64,000 nucleotides of DNA from Robiginitomaculum sp. (lineage in GTDB: Bacteria > Pseudomonadota > Alphaproteobacteria > Caulobacterales > Maricaulaceae), in contig NVVV01000002.1 in assembly GCA_002733495.1 (NCBI GenBank), positions 23,905 through 87,904 on the forward strand, written 5' to 3'. The position numbers were made by a program, and so were the translations under genes. Position 1 is the first letter of the stretch. The number at the start of each line of letters is the position of its first letter. Of this stretch, positions 37,222 through 46,210 are shown piece after piece. The notes under the pieces were generated by a model, which was given only the letters and a program-made list of their open reading frames with translations, was not told the origin of the DNA and made no database searches.

Positions 37222-37456
37222 AAAAAAGAGGGCTGGTGCATATAGCCCCAGCCCTTTTTAGGTCGGTCAATGAGGGGCGTTTCCTCCCCGAAAACGCCGA
37301 ACGAAGCGCCAAGCGCCTCATCTGGTTATCATCTTTGGTGGTCAGGCGCGCTGAGTCAAGGTGGTTAGGCATTTTTCACGCCAGGGTTGCGATAAAAGTC
37401 CGCTGGCACTGTGCCATGGGGACAAGCACCTTACGCCTTTTAGGCCATGCCCCTGC
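37222..37456 (-). ncRNA. Candidate structured small RNA with its own promoter and terminator
   Basis: On the minus strand a -10-like TATAAA (37464-37459) is followed by about 230 bases rich in nested complementarity: an outer AGGGGC (37454-37449) with GCCCCT (37278-37273), AAGGTG with CACCTT, hairpins GGCAC-a-GTGCC and GCCAG..CTGGC, and GGCGTTT..AAACGCC. It ends in a terminator AGGGCTGG / CCAGCCCT (37255-37248 and 37236-37229) with seven T. No open frame fits. It does not match tmRNA, RNase P or SRP RNA signatures. A 6S-like RNA is possible but unproven. The rest of the 37054-37572 gap holds no gene that could be supported. Confidence 0.4.
37229..37259. terminator. Bidirectional-looking terminator
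   Basis: AGGGCTGG (37229-37236) and CCAGCCCT (37248-37255) form an 8-bp stem with an 11-base loop; A7 precedes and T5 follows, so it can work on either strand. No gene reads into it on the plus strand; on the minus strand it ends the candidate RNA. Confidence 0.85.
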
Positions 37457-37572
37457 GATTTATAGAAAAGGAGAAGCCACTAGATTGGGAGCTATTCCTG
37501 AGATGGAATTGGATGATTGGGGTATCGGTGTTATGCCCGTTACAGCGTTTAGATGCGGGAAAATAAAAACCA

Positions 37573-38154
37573 ATGAGTACAAGGAAAAGCCTAATTGGTC
37601 GCGTGCAGGCCTGTACGCTTTGCCAGGACCTTCCTCTTGGGCCGAGGCCCCTTTTGCAAATTAATCCCAAGGCGAAAATTCTGATTGCCGGTCAGGCCCC
37701 AGGACGTAAAACGCACCTCAAAGGCCGCCCCTTTGATGACCCCTCAGGAGAGAGGTTGCGTCGCTGGATGGGCATCGACCAGGACGTATTTTATGACCCG
37801 GAAAAGATTGCCATCCTGCCCATGGGCTTTTGTTATCCAGGCACAGGAAAATCCGGGGATTTGCCACCCCGGCCAGAATGCGAACCGGCCTGGCGCACGC
37901 AAATTCTTAGAACGCTGCCCTATATCGAAACCACGCTGGTGATCGGCCAATATGCATTAAAATGGCATCTGGGTGCCAAACGGGGCAAAACCCTGACCGA
38001 AACGGTTAGAAACTGGCCTACATTCTGGCCGGCACTATTGCCCTTGCCTCATCCGAGCCCGCGCAATATGCGCTGGTTCAAGAAAAACCCGTGGTTTGAA
38101 GAGGACATTCTACCCATTTTACGCTGCAAGATTCAAATGCTGCTGACCTCATAA
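37573..38154 (+). CDS. Uracil-DNA glycosylase family protein
   Basis: A 193-aa protein of the UDG superfamily. Seen are the N-terminal RVQACTLCQDLPLGPRPLLQ block (cysteines that could help hold an iron-sulfur cluster, though only two are here), the catalytic-loop ILIAGQAPGRKTH, and the C-terminal LLPLPHPSPRN. This resembles the small family-4/5-like and YqiX-type proteins rather than Ung. Catalysis on uracil is inferred. No strong ribosome binding site precedes the ATG. Confidence 0.82.
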   Translation: MSTRKSLIGRVQACTLCQDLPLGPRPLLQINPKAKILIAGQAPGRKTHLKGRPFDDPSGERLRRWMGIDQDVFYDPEKIAILPMGFCYPGTGKSGDLPPRPECEPAWRTQILRTLPYIETTLVIGQYALKWHLGAKRGKTLTETVRNWPTFWPALLPLPHPSPRNMRWFKKNPWFEEDILPILRCKIQMLLTS

Positions 38155-38292
38155 GCCAGCCCATAAAAGCAAATGTCTGACCTGTAAAAAAACCGGGCAA
38201 AATGCAGGTTTTCATCCCCTTTGCCTGAAAAATGTTTTATGACTGCCATGGGATGAAATACGTAACATTAACAAGAGTCCGGGGGGACACTC

Positions 38293-40494
38293 GTGAAACT
38301 TTTTATACGCCTTGCCGCATTCCTTTGCCTTGCGCTCATCTTTGCGCCCATGGCCAGGGCTGCCTGTGACTTTGATGATGAGGACGGTCTGGACGTCGGC
38401 CTTGTGCTTAGTGGTGGCGGGGCTAAGGCCAGCACCCAAGTCGGCGTTTTGCAAATCCTCGACGAGCTGGATATTCCGGTGCATTGCATCACCGGCACCA
38501 GCATGGGGGCGGTTGTCGGGGCCTTTTACGCCGCCGGGTATTCGGCTGATGAAATTGGCAATATCATGACGGCCAATAATTGGGGTGCCATTTTTCGCGG
38601 CAATGCGCCCAGGCGCGATAAATCCTTTATCGAAAAAGAGCGCGAAGAGACATATTTTTCCGGTAATGTGGCCAGTATCAGTAAAAACGGTGTGAAGCTG
38701 CCGGGCGGCCTGTCCTCGATGAGCGGGCTGAAGCTGTTTTATCGCGAAATTCTTTCTAACATTCCCAAAGATGCAGACTTTGATGCGCTGGAAATTCCTT
38801 TTCGGGCCGTGGCGACCAATCTGCACACGGGCAAGGCCAAGGCCTTTTCCAAAGGTGATCTGGTGGAAAGCATATTGGCCAGCATGGCCGTGCCCGGTGC
38901 GTTTGCACCGCGGCAAATTGATGGTGAGTATTATGTGGATGGCGGTATAGCCACCAATTTACCCATTGAAGTGGCAAAAAAAATGGGGGCGGACATTATT
39001 ATCGCGGTGGATGTTTCCAACCCGCCGCCGCGCCCCCAGTCTGATATTTCGGTTGCCGGCACAGCACTGCAAATTACCACCATTATTGTCTGGCGCGGGG
39101 TACAGCATGAATTATCTCTGCTAACTGAACAAGACCTTCTGATCCGGCCCAACAGCATCAATATTGGCACTGCGGCCTATGAACGTTCCGCAGAAGGGAT
39201 TGCCGCCGGGCGCGAAGTTGCAGAAGGCTTTAAGGAGGCCCTTTTGGCCATCAAGGCCAAAGCCGCCCCGGCAGAGCGCCATATCATGCGCGCAAAACCG
39301 GCAATGGAGGCCACAGAACTTAAGATTGTAAACAATACCGGCATGAAGGATAGCCTGATCCGCAGCCGGTATTTACAAGGCCAAAGCCACACCGAAAATC
39401 CCGTTATCCAAAAGCGACGATTGCGCGATCTGGCCTCTTTTGGCGGCTTTGGTGAAGTTGACCTTGGCTATTCCAACGGGGCAACGGTGCTGACGGTGGA
39501 TGAAAACAAGCTGGGCAAAAACCTGTTGCAGGTCGGCCTGAATGCCGCCAATGATTTTGAGGGCAGTTCCAGCTATTCTATTCTGGCACGTGTCACCCAT
39601 CGGCCTTTGAGCCAATATGGCGGAGACTTCAGTCTGTCGGGAGAATTTGGCACCAATATCGGCTTGAGTGCTGAGTTGTATCAACCCTTAGGCGCTGCTG
39701 GGCGTTTTTTTATCCAGCCCGAAATTTTTATGCGCTGGGAACAGCGTAAAATTAACATTCTGAGCTTAAGGGTCGGCGATTTTCGAGCGCGTAAAATCGG
39801 TGCTCGGGGCCGTATTGGCCGTGAGATTGGCAAATGGGGCGTTGTGGCGCTTGAAGGCGGTATAGACACCACGCGCCTGACCGAGATTGTCAGTATTTTT
39901 GATGACTTTCAGGCCAATAGTGCGGATCGTGCCAATATAGGCCTCTATTTTGCCACCGACACGCTGGACCGCAATGATTGGCCAACATCGGGACAAAGAC
40001 TGCGTATGCGGGCCAAGCGCACTTATGATTTGGCAAGCAAGAAGGCCGAAACCACCGACAAGCTGGATATTTCTTTTTTGACGGCGTTTGAATTCCCTGA
40101 ATTTGGTGTTCTGCTGAATGGTCGTTATGGCGAAATTTCCAATAAAGGCGGGGTGGATGCCTCGCTTGAGATTTTCCAGCTTGGCGGCTTTCGCCAAATG
40201 GCCGCATTTTCTGATCGTTCCTTGCCGGTAAACTCTTTTGTTTATGGCTCGGTGGAGGTTTTTCGCAGGTTGACCGATACCGGGAAACTGATTGACTTGC
40301 CCATTTATGTGGGGGCGATTGGCGAGTTTAGTCGCCTGCCGCTCAGCTTTTTTGAGATTAACCAGCGGGCCAATGCCTATGCTGGCTCGCTCTATATCGG
40401 GGCTGATACGCCCTTAGGACCGCTCTTTTTGGGTGGAGCCTATGGCAGCGGTGGAACCACCCAGTTTTTCTTTAAATTCGGACGCACGTTTTAG
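38293..40494 (+). CDS. Patatin-like phospholipase with POTRA and outer-membrane barrel (PlpD-like)
   Basis: A 733-aa protein with a signal peptide (cut near ARA-ACD), a patatin domain (about 35-310) with the oxyanion loop GGGAKA, nucleophile Ser70 in GTSMG and Asp216 in DGG, then a short POTRA-like linker (about 330-400) and a C-terminal BamA-type barrel ending in aromatic F (FFFKFGRTF). This is the layout of type Vd autotransporters such as PlpD of Pseudomonas, where the lipase domain is exported to the surface. The start is GTG at 38293 after a G-rich site. It stands alone. Confidence 0.9.
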   Translation: MKLFIRLAAFLCLALIFAPMARAACDFDDEDGLDVGLVLSGGGAKASTQVGVLQILDELDIPVHCITGTSMGAVVGAFYAAGYSADEIGNIMTANNWGAIFRGNAPRRDKSFIEKEREETYFSGNVASISKNGVKLPGGLSSMSGLKLFYREILSNIPKDADFDALEIPFRAVATNLHTGKAKAFSKGDLVESILASMAVPGAFAPRQIDGEYYVDGGIATNLPIEVAKKMGADIIIAVDVSNPPPRPQSDISVAGTALQITTIIVWRGVQHELSLLTEQDLLIRPNSINIGTAAYERSAEGIAAGREVAEGFKEALLAIKAKAAPAERHIMRAKPAMEATELKIVNNTGMKDSLIRSRYLQGQSHTENPVIQKRRLRDLASFGGFGEVDLGYSNGATVLTVDENKLGKNLLQVGLNAANDFEGSSSYSILARVTHRPLSQYGGDFSLSGEFGTNIGLSAELYQPLGAAGRFFIQPEIFMRWEQRKINILSLRVGDFRARKIGARGRIGREIGKWGVVALEGGIDTTRLTEIVSIFDDFQANSADRANIGLYFATDTLDRNDWPTSGQRLRMRAKRTYDLASKKAETTDKLDISFLTAFEFPEFGVLLNGRYGEISNKGGVDASLEIFQLGGFRQMAAFSDRSLPVNSFVYGSVEVFRRLTDTGKLIDLPIYVGAIGEFSRLPLSFFEINQRANAYAGSLYIGADTPLGPLFLGGAYGSGGTTQFFFKFGRTF

Positions 40495-40642
40495 AAGGGC
40501 TTTTGCTTTTGGTGACAAGGCCATGAAGGCTTTGAGCAAAGCGAAGTGAAAACGCATTTAAAACAAAAAATTATGAGGGGTTACCCCATTGAACGCGTAT
40601 TGCAGAAGACGCTGTATGCGAACAGAAAAACAAGGACGTTTC

Positions 40643-41302
40643 ATGAATAAGCTCTTTCTTTATATGGCGCTAGCCTTCTTTGCCTTTGCTAGCATAACCT
40701 TTGCCCAGCCAGCGCAAACACAGAGCGATGCGCAGGCGGCTAGCAAACAAGGGCATGACACCACGCAAGCGACCCATGATGAGGCAACTGGCGGCAAAGA
40801 GGAAAAAGAGGGGAATTCACACTGGGGGAGCAATGGAGCGAGTACGCCTTTTGAAAAACTTTTAGCTTATCTTGGCAAGTTCCATGCCCTGGCCGTTCAC
40901 TTTCCCATTGCGCTTTTTCTAAGCGCTGCACTCGCGCAAGCCTTGCTATTAACCCGTAAAAAAGAATATTATTCAGACATTGTACGTTTTAGTGTGTGGC
41001 TGGCTGCCTTTGGCGCACTGGGAGCAGGCCTTTTGGGCTGGGCCCATGCCGGACCGGCACCGGCGCAGGAATCCGCTGTTATGATGAATCACCGCTGGAT
41101 TGGCACAACAATTTTGTTAGGCGGTCTGGCAACGGCCTTGTTAATGGAGGCCGCGCGTAAGCCATCGGCTTCACCGGCACTGCGCCTAGCCTTCAGCATT
41201 ACGCTTTTTGTTATGGCCGCTTTTGTAGCAATAAACGGATTTTTAGGCGGTGCCCTGGCCCATGGCGGCATGAAACACCTTTTACCCGGCATGATGGGCT
41301 GA
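40643..41302 (+). CDS. DUF2231 membrane protein
   Basis: A 219-aa protein with a signal peptide (cut near FAQ-PAQ), a soluble Gln/Asp/His-rich segment (about 20-70) and four membrane helices. The DUF2231 pattern is seen in KFHALAVHFPIALFLSAALA (His and Pro conserved) and MNHRWIGTTILLGGLATALL. The exposed histidines could bind metal or haem. GGAC precedes the ATG at 40643. It is the first gene of a five-gene plus-strand set that ends in a CnrYXH-like module. Confidence 0.8.
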   Translation: MNKLFLYMALAFFAFASITFAQPAQTQSDAQAASKQGHDTTQATHDEATGGKEEKEGNSHWGSNGASTPFEKLLAYLGKFHALAVHFPIALFLSAALAQALLLTRKKEYYSDIVRFSVWLAAFGALGAGLLGWAHAGPAPAQESAVMMNHRWIGTTILLGGLATALLMEAARKPSASPALRLAFSITLFVMAAFVAINGFLGGALAHGGMKHLLPGMMG

Positions 41303-41333
41303 ACCACACTTTACCAACAGGAAAGAAGAAAAA

Positions 41334-41816
41334 ATGAAAACGATACTGATAAGCATAACCGGCGCTGCGGCTCTTGTTCTGGCAGGTGTGGCGATGGCCG
41401 ACCCTCAAAATGGACAGCATATGGCCCATGAAGAAAAGGCTGCGGATGGCCCAACGCTGGTCCTGCAAGCCTATGCCAAGGCTATAGCGGATGAGGATGT
41501 GGCAGCCATGGGAAAGGCCGTAGCCAGCGAAGGTAATGCGTTCACCGTCTTTGAAGGCTCAGGCGCAAATGTTGGCTGGGCAGACTATCGTGATCACCAT
41601 CTGGCCCCGGAATTTGCCAATACCGACTTGAAATTCCATACCTATCAATATCAGGACATTACAACACAAAGCGAAGGTGATTTGGCTTTTTCAACTTTCT
41701 CAATTAAAATGGAATATACCTATAAGGGAGAAGACAAAAGCCGGACCGGACGGGGTACGGCAATATTGAAACGGCAAGATGGTATTTGGAAGATTATCCA
41801 TTTGCATACATCCTGA
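41334..41816 (+). CDS. Periplasmic NTF2-like (SnoaL/DUF4440-type) protein
   Basis: A 160-aa protein with a signal peptide (GVAMA-DPQ), a short His/Met segment (GQHMAHEE) and an NTF2-like fold: VLQAYAKAIADEDVAAMGKAV, then GWADYRDHHLAPEF and the ending RGTAILKRQDGIWKIIHLHTS typical of SnoaL-like proteins. Enzymatic role unknown. The histidine-rich ends suggest metal contact. It is 31 bases after the DUF2231 gene and 11 before cnrY. Confidence 0.8.
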   Translation: MKTILISITGAAALVLAGVAMADPQNGQHMAHEEKAADGPTLVLQAYAKAIADEDVAAMGKAVASEGNAFTVFEGSGANVGWADYRDHHLAPEFANTDLKFHTYQYQDITTQSEGDLAFSTFSIKMEYTYKGEDKSRTGRGTAILKRQDGIWKIIHLHTS

Positions 41817-41827
41817 AGGAGCGTTGC

Positions 41828-42106
41828 ATGACTGAAAAATTTAATTCCCTGATCAATGCCTTGCGCATTAAGGATAAGCCTGCTTTGGCTCCAATTGGCT
41901 TGGAAACTAGGGTCTGGCAAACTTTGGGTGCTAGTCCACGACCTCGTTCCACGTTGTTTTTTGTCATGCAGGCGCTTCAGGCGTTACCTATTGTCTTTAC
42001 CCTCGCCCTGGGCGGTGCCGTTGGCGCCCGGGCCATGACCAGCTACGATGAAGTTTCGGCCTTCGCCCCCGTGCCCGCCTACAGCGTCATGCAATTGGTG
42101 AAATAG
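41828..42106 (+). CDS. cnrY: CnrY-like anti-sigma membrane protein
   Basis: A 92-aa bitopic membrane protein: residues 1-43 cytosolic with short amphipathic helices, membrane helix about 44-68 (LFFVMQALQALPIVFTLALGG), short periplasmic tail. CnrY proteins of this size hold an ECF sigma factor (CnrH) at the membrane until CnrX senses metal. The identification rests on length, topology and position directly before cnrX and cnrH; sequence similarity by eye is modest. AGGAG precedes the ATG at 41828. Confidence 0.75.
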   Translation: MTEKFNSLINALRIKDKPALAPIGLETRVWQTLGASPRPRSTLFFVMQALQALPIVFTLALGGAVGARAMTSYDEVSAFAPVPAYSVMQLVK

Positions 42107-42108
42107 TT

Positions 42109-42555
42109 ATGGCCAGATACCATTGGCGTAACACCTTAATTGCTGTTGCCTTGAGCTTTCTTGCTGGCTTGGCAGGCATTTGGGTGGGTCTGAACAGCCT
42201 GTCAGATGGCGGATCGAATACGGTTAACCTGCATGAGAGAATTCATCACGAATTTATTTTGAACGCGTCGCAAAAAACCGCCTTACATGCTCTTGAAGGG
42301 CGATACGCTTCCAGTCAGAAACAATATATTAAGGACCTGAAGGCCGCTAATTTTGAATTGGCCGCAGCGATCAAGGCCCATCATACGCTATCGCCCGAAG
42401 TGGTGCTGGCCGAACAGGAGTATCTGAAAGTTCTTGGGGCCTTTCAAACTGAAACTCTGCGTCATATTTTTGCTATGCGAGCCATTCTTTCACATGTGCA
42501 AGCGCAAAAGTTCGATGATATTGTGTTGCGATCACTCCATGACATCACCGAATAA
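42109..42555 (+). CDS. cnrX: CnrX-like periplasmic metal sensor
   Basis: A 148-aa protein, the same length as Cupriavidus CnrX, with an N-terminal membrane anchor (about 10-29) and a helical periplasmic sensor domain. All five known CnrX nickel/cobalt ligands are present at identical numbers: His42 and His46 (LHERIHH), Glu63 (ALEGRY), His119 and Met123 (RHIFAM). It is therefore very likely able to bind Ni, Co or a similar ion and relieve CnrY inhibition. It starts 2 bases after the cnrY stop and overlaps cnrH by 17 bases. Confidence 0.9.
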   Translation: MARYHWRNTLIAVALSFLAGLAGIWVGLNSLSDGGSNTVNLHERIHHEFILNASQKTALHALEGRYASSQKQYIKDLKAANFELAAAIKAHHTLSPEVVLAEQEYLKVLGAFQTETLRHIFAMRAILSHVQAQKFDDIVLRSLHDITE

Positions 42556-43123
42556 TCAAGCCTTTGATGATCAAGTCGACAAGGATTTGATAGCCAGTGC
42601 TCTGGCCGGTAATGACCAAGCCTTTACGACGATCATGCGTCGCTACAAGGATAATTTGTTTCGCTTTGCCTTGCGCCATCTGGATGATTCCGATGATGCC
42701 GAAGATGCCGTTCAGGACGCCTTTGTGGCGGCCTATAACAATCTGCACCGCTATAAACCTCAATACCGACTGTCCACCTGGCTGTTTCAGATCACCCTGA
42801 ACAAGTGCCGTGACATCGGGCGCAAACGAAAAACCCGCGCCTTCTTGCAACGCCTGACCCCTGGTATTGAAAACACTGTGGCTGGCAGTGATGCCCTTTA
42901 TAACCCGGAAACCCTCAGCCAGTCGCGCACGGGTGTAGAGCGGCTGAGAGCAGAAATAGCGCACCTGCCAAAAGGTGTGAAGACGGCCTTTATCTTGTGT
43001 GTTCTGGAAGAGAAGTCACATAAGGATGCCGGGCAAATTCTTAACCTCAGTCCCAAGGCTGTGGAATTGCGTGTCTATCGGGCGCGCCGACACCTGAAAA
43101 TGATTGCTAACTCTGATCTGTAA
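42539..43123 (+). CDS. cnrH: CnrH-like ECF sigma factor
   Basis: A 194-aa group-IV sigma factor. Region 2 reads ALAGNDQAFTTIMRRYKDNLFRFALRHL..DAEDAVQDAFVAAYNNL and STWLFQITLNKCRDIGRKRK; region 4 reads LPKGVKTAFILCVLEEKSHKDAGQILNLSPKAVELRVYRARRHL (parts). The ATG at 42539 overlaps cnrX, ensuring coupled synthesis with its sensor/anti-sigma pair. Its targets are unknown; the gene set from 40643 is the likeliest. Its stop is adjacent to the convergent methyltransferase stop. Confidence 0.92.
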   Translation: MTSPNNQAFDDQVDKDLIASALAGNDQAFTTIMRRYKDNLFRFALRHLDDSDDAEDAVQDAFVAAYNNLHRYKPQYRLSTWLFQITLNKCRDIGRKRKTRAFLQRLTPGIENTVAGSDALYNPETLSQSRTGVERLRAEIAHLPKGVKTAFILCVLEEKSHKDAGQILNLSPKAVELRVYRARRHLKMIANSDL

Positions 43124-43828
43124 TCAGTTGGTATAGTCAAGATCACGAATTTGTGCCTCATCCATGGGCTTTTCAGCATAATAAAGGGAAATACTGCCAA
43201 CAGGGGTCATGATAACCTGTTTTTCCGCAACGTTTTGAAAACCCGAAGCCTCCATCAGTTTTGGCAAAACACCTTCGGCATTTGGCTGTGTCGTCTCAAA
43301 GCCATCCAGACGCTGGATTGTCTTGAAAAGTGTTCTGGAAAGTGGTGTTTTTTGTTCACCAAAATCAGCGATATACAAACTGCCACCGGGTTTAAGAACA
43401 TCAAAGGCCGCTTGAAAAATAGCGCGCTTGGTTTGCACCGTGACATGGTGCAGCATCAGGCCGCTGAAGACCTTGTCGACGGTGTTTATTTCAAAATGCC
43501 TGCCAAGGGCATCGCCATAGTCTTGTACGAAGGCAATATTAACGCCTGCCTTTGCCACTTTATGCCGCGCAATGGATAGAATGGCCGGATCAGGATCAAT
43601 GCCGGTTATCCGCACGCCTGGTGCAATTCTGGCAATGGCAATATCCAGGCTCGCTGTACCGCAGCCAATATCGAGAATAATCTCGGATGGCTTCGGACTG
43701 ATCAGTTGGACCAATGCTTTTCGCCAAGTCTGCTCGCGCGTCGTTAATGCAATAGACAGGTCATAAAATGGCGTAAGCCAATGCTTTCCCAAGGCGGGCG
43801 TAAACGTATTCTCCTGAGCGGCAGGCAC
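43124..43828 (-). CDS. Class I SAM-dependent methyltransferase (UbiE-like)
   Basis: A 234-aa methyltransferase with motif I ILDIGCGTASLDIAIA, the acidic GIDPDPAILSIARHK, and post-I block FSGLMLHHV and LKPGGSLYIADFG. The fold is like UbiE/COQ5, but the substrate is unknown. The start is GTG at 43828 with GGAGG upstream. It follows copA by 12 bases and so is co-transcribed with it, which suggests a metal- or metalloid-related substrate; that is inference. Confidence 0.85.
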   Translation of the reverse strand: MPAAQENTFTPALGKHWLTPFYDLSIALTTREQTWRKALVQLISPKPSEIILDIGCGTASLDIAIARIAPGVRITGIDPDPAILSIARHKVAKAGVNIAFVQDYGDALGRHFEINTVDKVFSGLMLHHVTVQTKRAIFQAAFDVLKPGGSLYIADFGEQKTPLSRTLFKTIQRLDGFETTQPNAEGVLPKLMEASGFQNVAEKQVIMTPVGSISLYYAEKPMDEAQIRDLDYTN

Positions 43829-43840
43829 GATATCCGCCTC

Positions 43841-46081
43841 CTAAAGCTTAACTCGGCGCAGGCGTAAAGCATTGGAAATAACGGAGAATGAGCTGAAACT
43901 CATGGCCGCAGCGGCAATCATCGGGGAAAGCAAAACACCAAACACCGGATACAGAACACCGGCAGCAATCGGCACCCCAAGGGCATTATAGGCAAAAGCA
44001 AAAAACAGGTTCTGGCGAATATTCTTCATGGTCGCTTCGGCCAGTCTTCTTGCGCGCACAATACCGCGCAAATCACCGCGCAAGAGCGTTACGCCGGCGC
44101 TTTCCACTGCCACATCAGCCCCGGTGCCCATGGCAATGCCCACATCGGCCTGAGCCAGTGCGGGGGAATCGTTTACCCCATCACCAGCCATGGCTACCTT
44201 GTGCCCCTTGGCCTGCAAGGCCTTAACCAGCTCAGCCTTGCCCTCGGGCATGACCCCGGCGCGAACCTCATCAATACCCAATTGATCGGCAACGGCCCTC
44301 GCGGTGCTTATATGATCGCCGGTGGCCATAATAATCATCAGGCCTTCCTTATGTAGAGCGTCGATGGCTTCTTGCGTATTTTCCTTGATCGGGTCTGTAA
44401 CCACCATCAAGGCTGCCGGCCCTCCATCAATGGCCAAAAACATGACCGTTGCGCCCTTTGCGCGCAAGGCATCCGCCTCGTCCGCATGGCCCTTAAGGTC
44501 AATGTCAAGGTTTTGCATAAGTTTGGCATTGCCGAGCGCCAGAATATGCCCTGCACTTTCGCCTGTGACGCCCATCCCTGAATGGGAATGGAATTGCTCA
44601 ACCGGGGAAAGTGGCAAGGTCTTCGCCTTGGCCGCCTTGACGATGGCTTCGGCCAGAGGGTGGGCGCTGCCTTGTTCCAGTGCCGCTGCATAGCTTAAGA
44701 TGTCATTCTTATCGTGGCCGCCCAATGGTATGATGTCGGTCAGAACCGGGCGCCCCTCGGTGAGGGTGCCGGTTTTATCGACAACCAGAATATCAACCTT
44801 GGCAAAGCGTTCCAGAGCTTCGGCGTTCTTGATTAACACACCGGCCTGTGCCCCGCGCCCGGTGGACACCATGATCGAGATCGGTGTCGCCAGGCCCAGC
44901 GCACAGGGGCAGGCAATAATCAAAACCGATACGGCGGCAATCAGACCATAGGCCATAGGCGGATTTGGCCCCAAAAAGGACCAGGCAACAAAGGCAATGA
45001 CGGCGCTGAGCACCACGGCGGGCACAAAAATTCCCGATACGGAATCTGCCAGTTTCTGAATAGGGGCACGCGAACGCTGGGCCTCGGCTACCATGGTGAC
45101 GATCTGCGCCAGCATCGTGTCGGCCCCGACCCGAGTGGCCTTAAACACAAGAGTGCCATTGCCATTGATGGTACCGCCAGTGACCAGATCACCGGGCTCT
45201 TTTTCAACTGGCAAAGGCTCGCCGGTTAGAAGGGATTCATCAATGTGGCTTTTGCCCTCAACAACTTCGCCATCCACCGGAACTTTATCGCCCGGACGAA
45301 TGCGTAAGTGATCACCGGCTTGTACGTCTTCCAGTGGTATATCTTCTTCGGTACCGTCTTCACGAACAATGCGGGCAGTTTTGGGGGCCAGATCCAGAAG
45401 CGCCCGTATGGCACCACCAGTGCGCTCGCGCGCCCGCAGCTCCAGAACCTGCCCGAGAAGAACCAGAACAATGATAACGGCAGCGGCCTCGAAATAGACG
45501 GCAACGCTGCCATCTTCGGCCCGAAAGGCGTCGGGAAAAATTGTTGGCGAAATGGTCGCAATAAAGCTGTAAATAAAGGCGGCCCCGGTACCCATGGCGA
45601 TCAGGGTGAACATATTGGGGCTTTTGTTGACGACCGACTGCCAGCCGCGGACAAAAAATGGCCAGCCTGACCACAAAACCACTGGCGTTGCCAGAACCAG
45701 TTCGATAATTCCAGACAGGCGTGCAGGGATCCAATTTTCGAGAGGCATGCCAACCAGTGGACCCATGGCCAGCACCAGCAAAGGCAGCGTCAGGATCAGG
45801 CCAATCCAAAACCGGCGGGTAAAATCAATCAGTTCCGGGTTAGGGCCTTCATCACCAGTAGGAACCCCCTTGGGTTCCAGCGCCATGCCACATATTGGGC
45901 AGTTTCCTGGTCCGACTTGTTCAATTTCAGGGTGCATGGGACAAGTGTAAATAGCATTTTTATCCACCGGCCCTGTAGGTTTTGGTGCATGATCATGATC
46001 GTGATGGCAGGCATGCTCTTCCTTTGCTTCACCATGATGGGCATGGTTGTGTCCGGTATGCTTATTGTGATCGTGTTGCAT
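43841..46081 (-). CDS. copA: Copper/silver-type P1B ATPase with heavy-metal-binding N terminus
   Basis: A 746-aa P1B ATPase for export of Cu+ or Ag+ to the periplasm. The N terminus is His-rich (about residues 1-35), then a heavy-metal-binding domain ([19 protein letters not shown], about 45-72) instead of a classical HMA domain. The transport motif is CPC (391-393), the phosphorylated Asp is Asp435 in DKTGT, followed by TGD and [23 protein letters not shown]. The exact metal is inferred from the [10 protein letters not shown] type. It leads the methyltransferase; a terminator-like hairpin precedes it. Confidence 0.93.
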   Translation of the reverse strand: MQHDHNKHTGHNHAHHGEAKEEHACHHDHDHAPKPTGPVDKNAIYTCPMHPEIEQVGPGNCPICGMALEPKGVPTGDEGPNPELIDFTRRFWIGLILTLPLLVLAMGPLVGMPLENWIPARLSGIIELVLATPVVLWSGWPFFVRGWQSVVNKSPNMFTLIAMGTGAAFIYSFIATISPTIFPDAFRAEDGSVAVYFEAAAVIIVLVLLGQVLELRARERTGGAIRALLDLAPKTARIVREDGTEEDIPLEDVQAGDHLRIRPGDKVPVDGEVVEGKSHIDESLLTGEPLPVEKEPGDLVTGGTINGNGTLVFKATRVGADTMLAQIVTMVAEAQRSRAPIQKLADSVSGIFVPAVVLSAVIAFVAWSFLGPNPPMAYGLIAAVSVLIIACPCALGLATPISIMVSTGRGAQAGVLIKNAEALERFAKVDILVVDKTGTLTEGRPVLTDIIPLGGHDKNDILSYAAALEQGSAHPLAEAIVKAAKAKTLPLSPVEQFHSHSGMGVTGESAGHILALGNAKLMQNLDIDLKGHADEADALRAKGATVMFLAIDGGPAALMVVTDPIKENTQEAIDALHKEGLMIIMATGDHISTARAVADQLGIDEVRAGVMPEGKAELVKALQAKGHKVAMAGDGVNDSPALAQADVGIAMGTGADVAVESAGVTLLRGDLRGIVRARRLAEATMKNIRQNLFFAFAYNALGVPIAAGVLYPVFGVLLSPMIAAAAMSFSSFSVISNALRLRRVKL

Positions 46082-46094
46082 TTATTCATCCCTT

Positions 46095-46140
46095 AAAAAA
46101 GTGGCTGCAAACCCGCCGGGGGATGGCACAGCTTGCAGCC
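46095..46140 (-). terminator. Hairpin terminator or attenuator between the lipoprotein gene and copA
   Basis: On the minus strand GGCTGCAA (46140-46133) pairs perfectly with TTGCAGCC (46110-46103), followed by six T. It ends the upstream lipoprotein transcript or attenuates read-through into copA, whose start lies 14 bases further on. Confidence 0.75.
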
Positions 46141-46210
46141 TGAATGCACAGAGAGCGTATTTACGTACGTTAAGATGCGCACGACGTTTAAGCCCTGTCA
46201 CATGGTCAGC

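Noticed and set aside
37222..37456. Naming the candidate RNA as 6S, tmRNA or RNase P RNA
   Set aside because: None of the signature bases of tmRNA or RNase P is present, and 6S could not be confirmed by eye; left as unknown.
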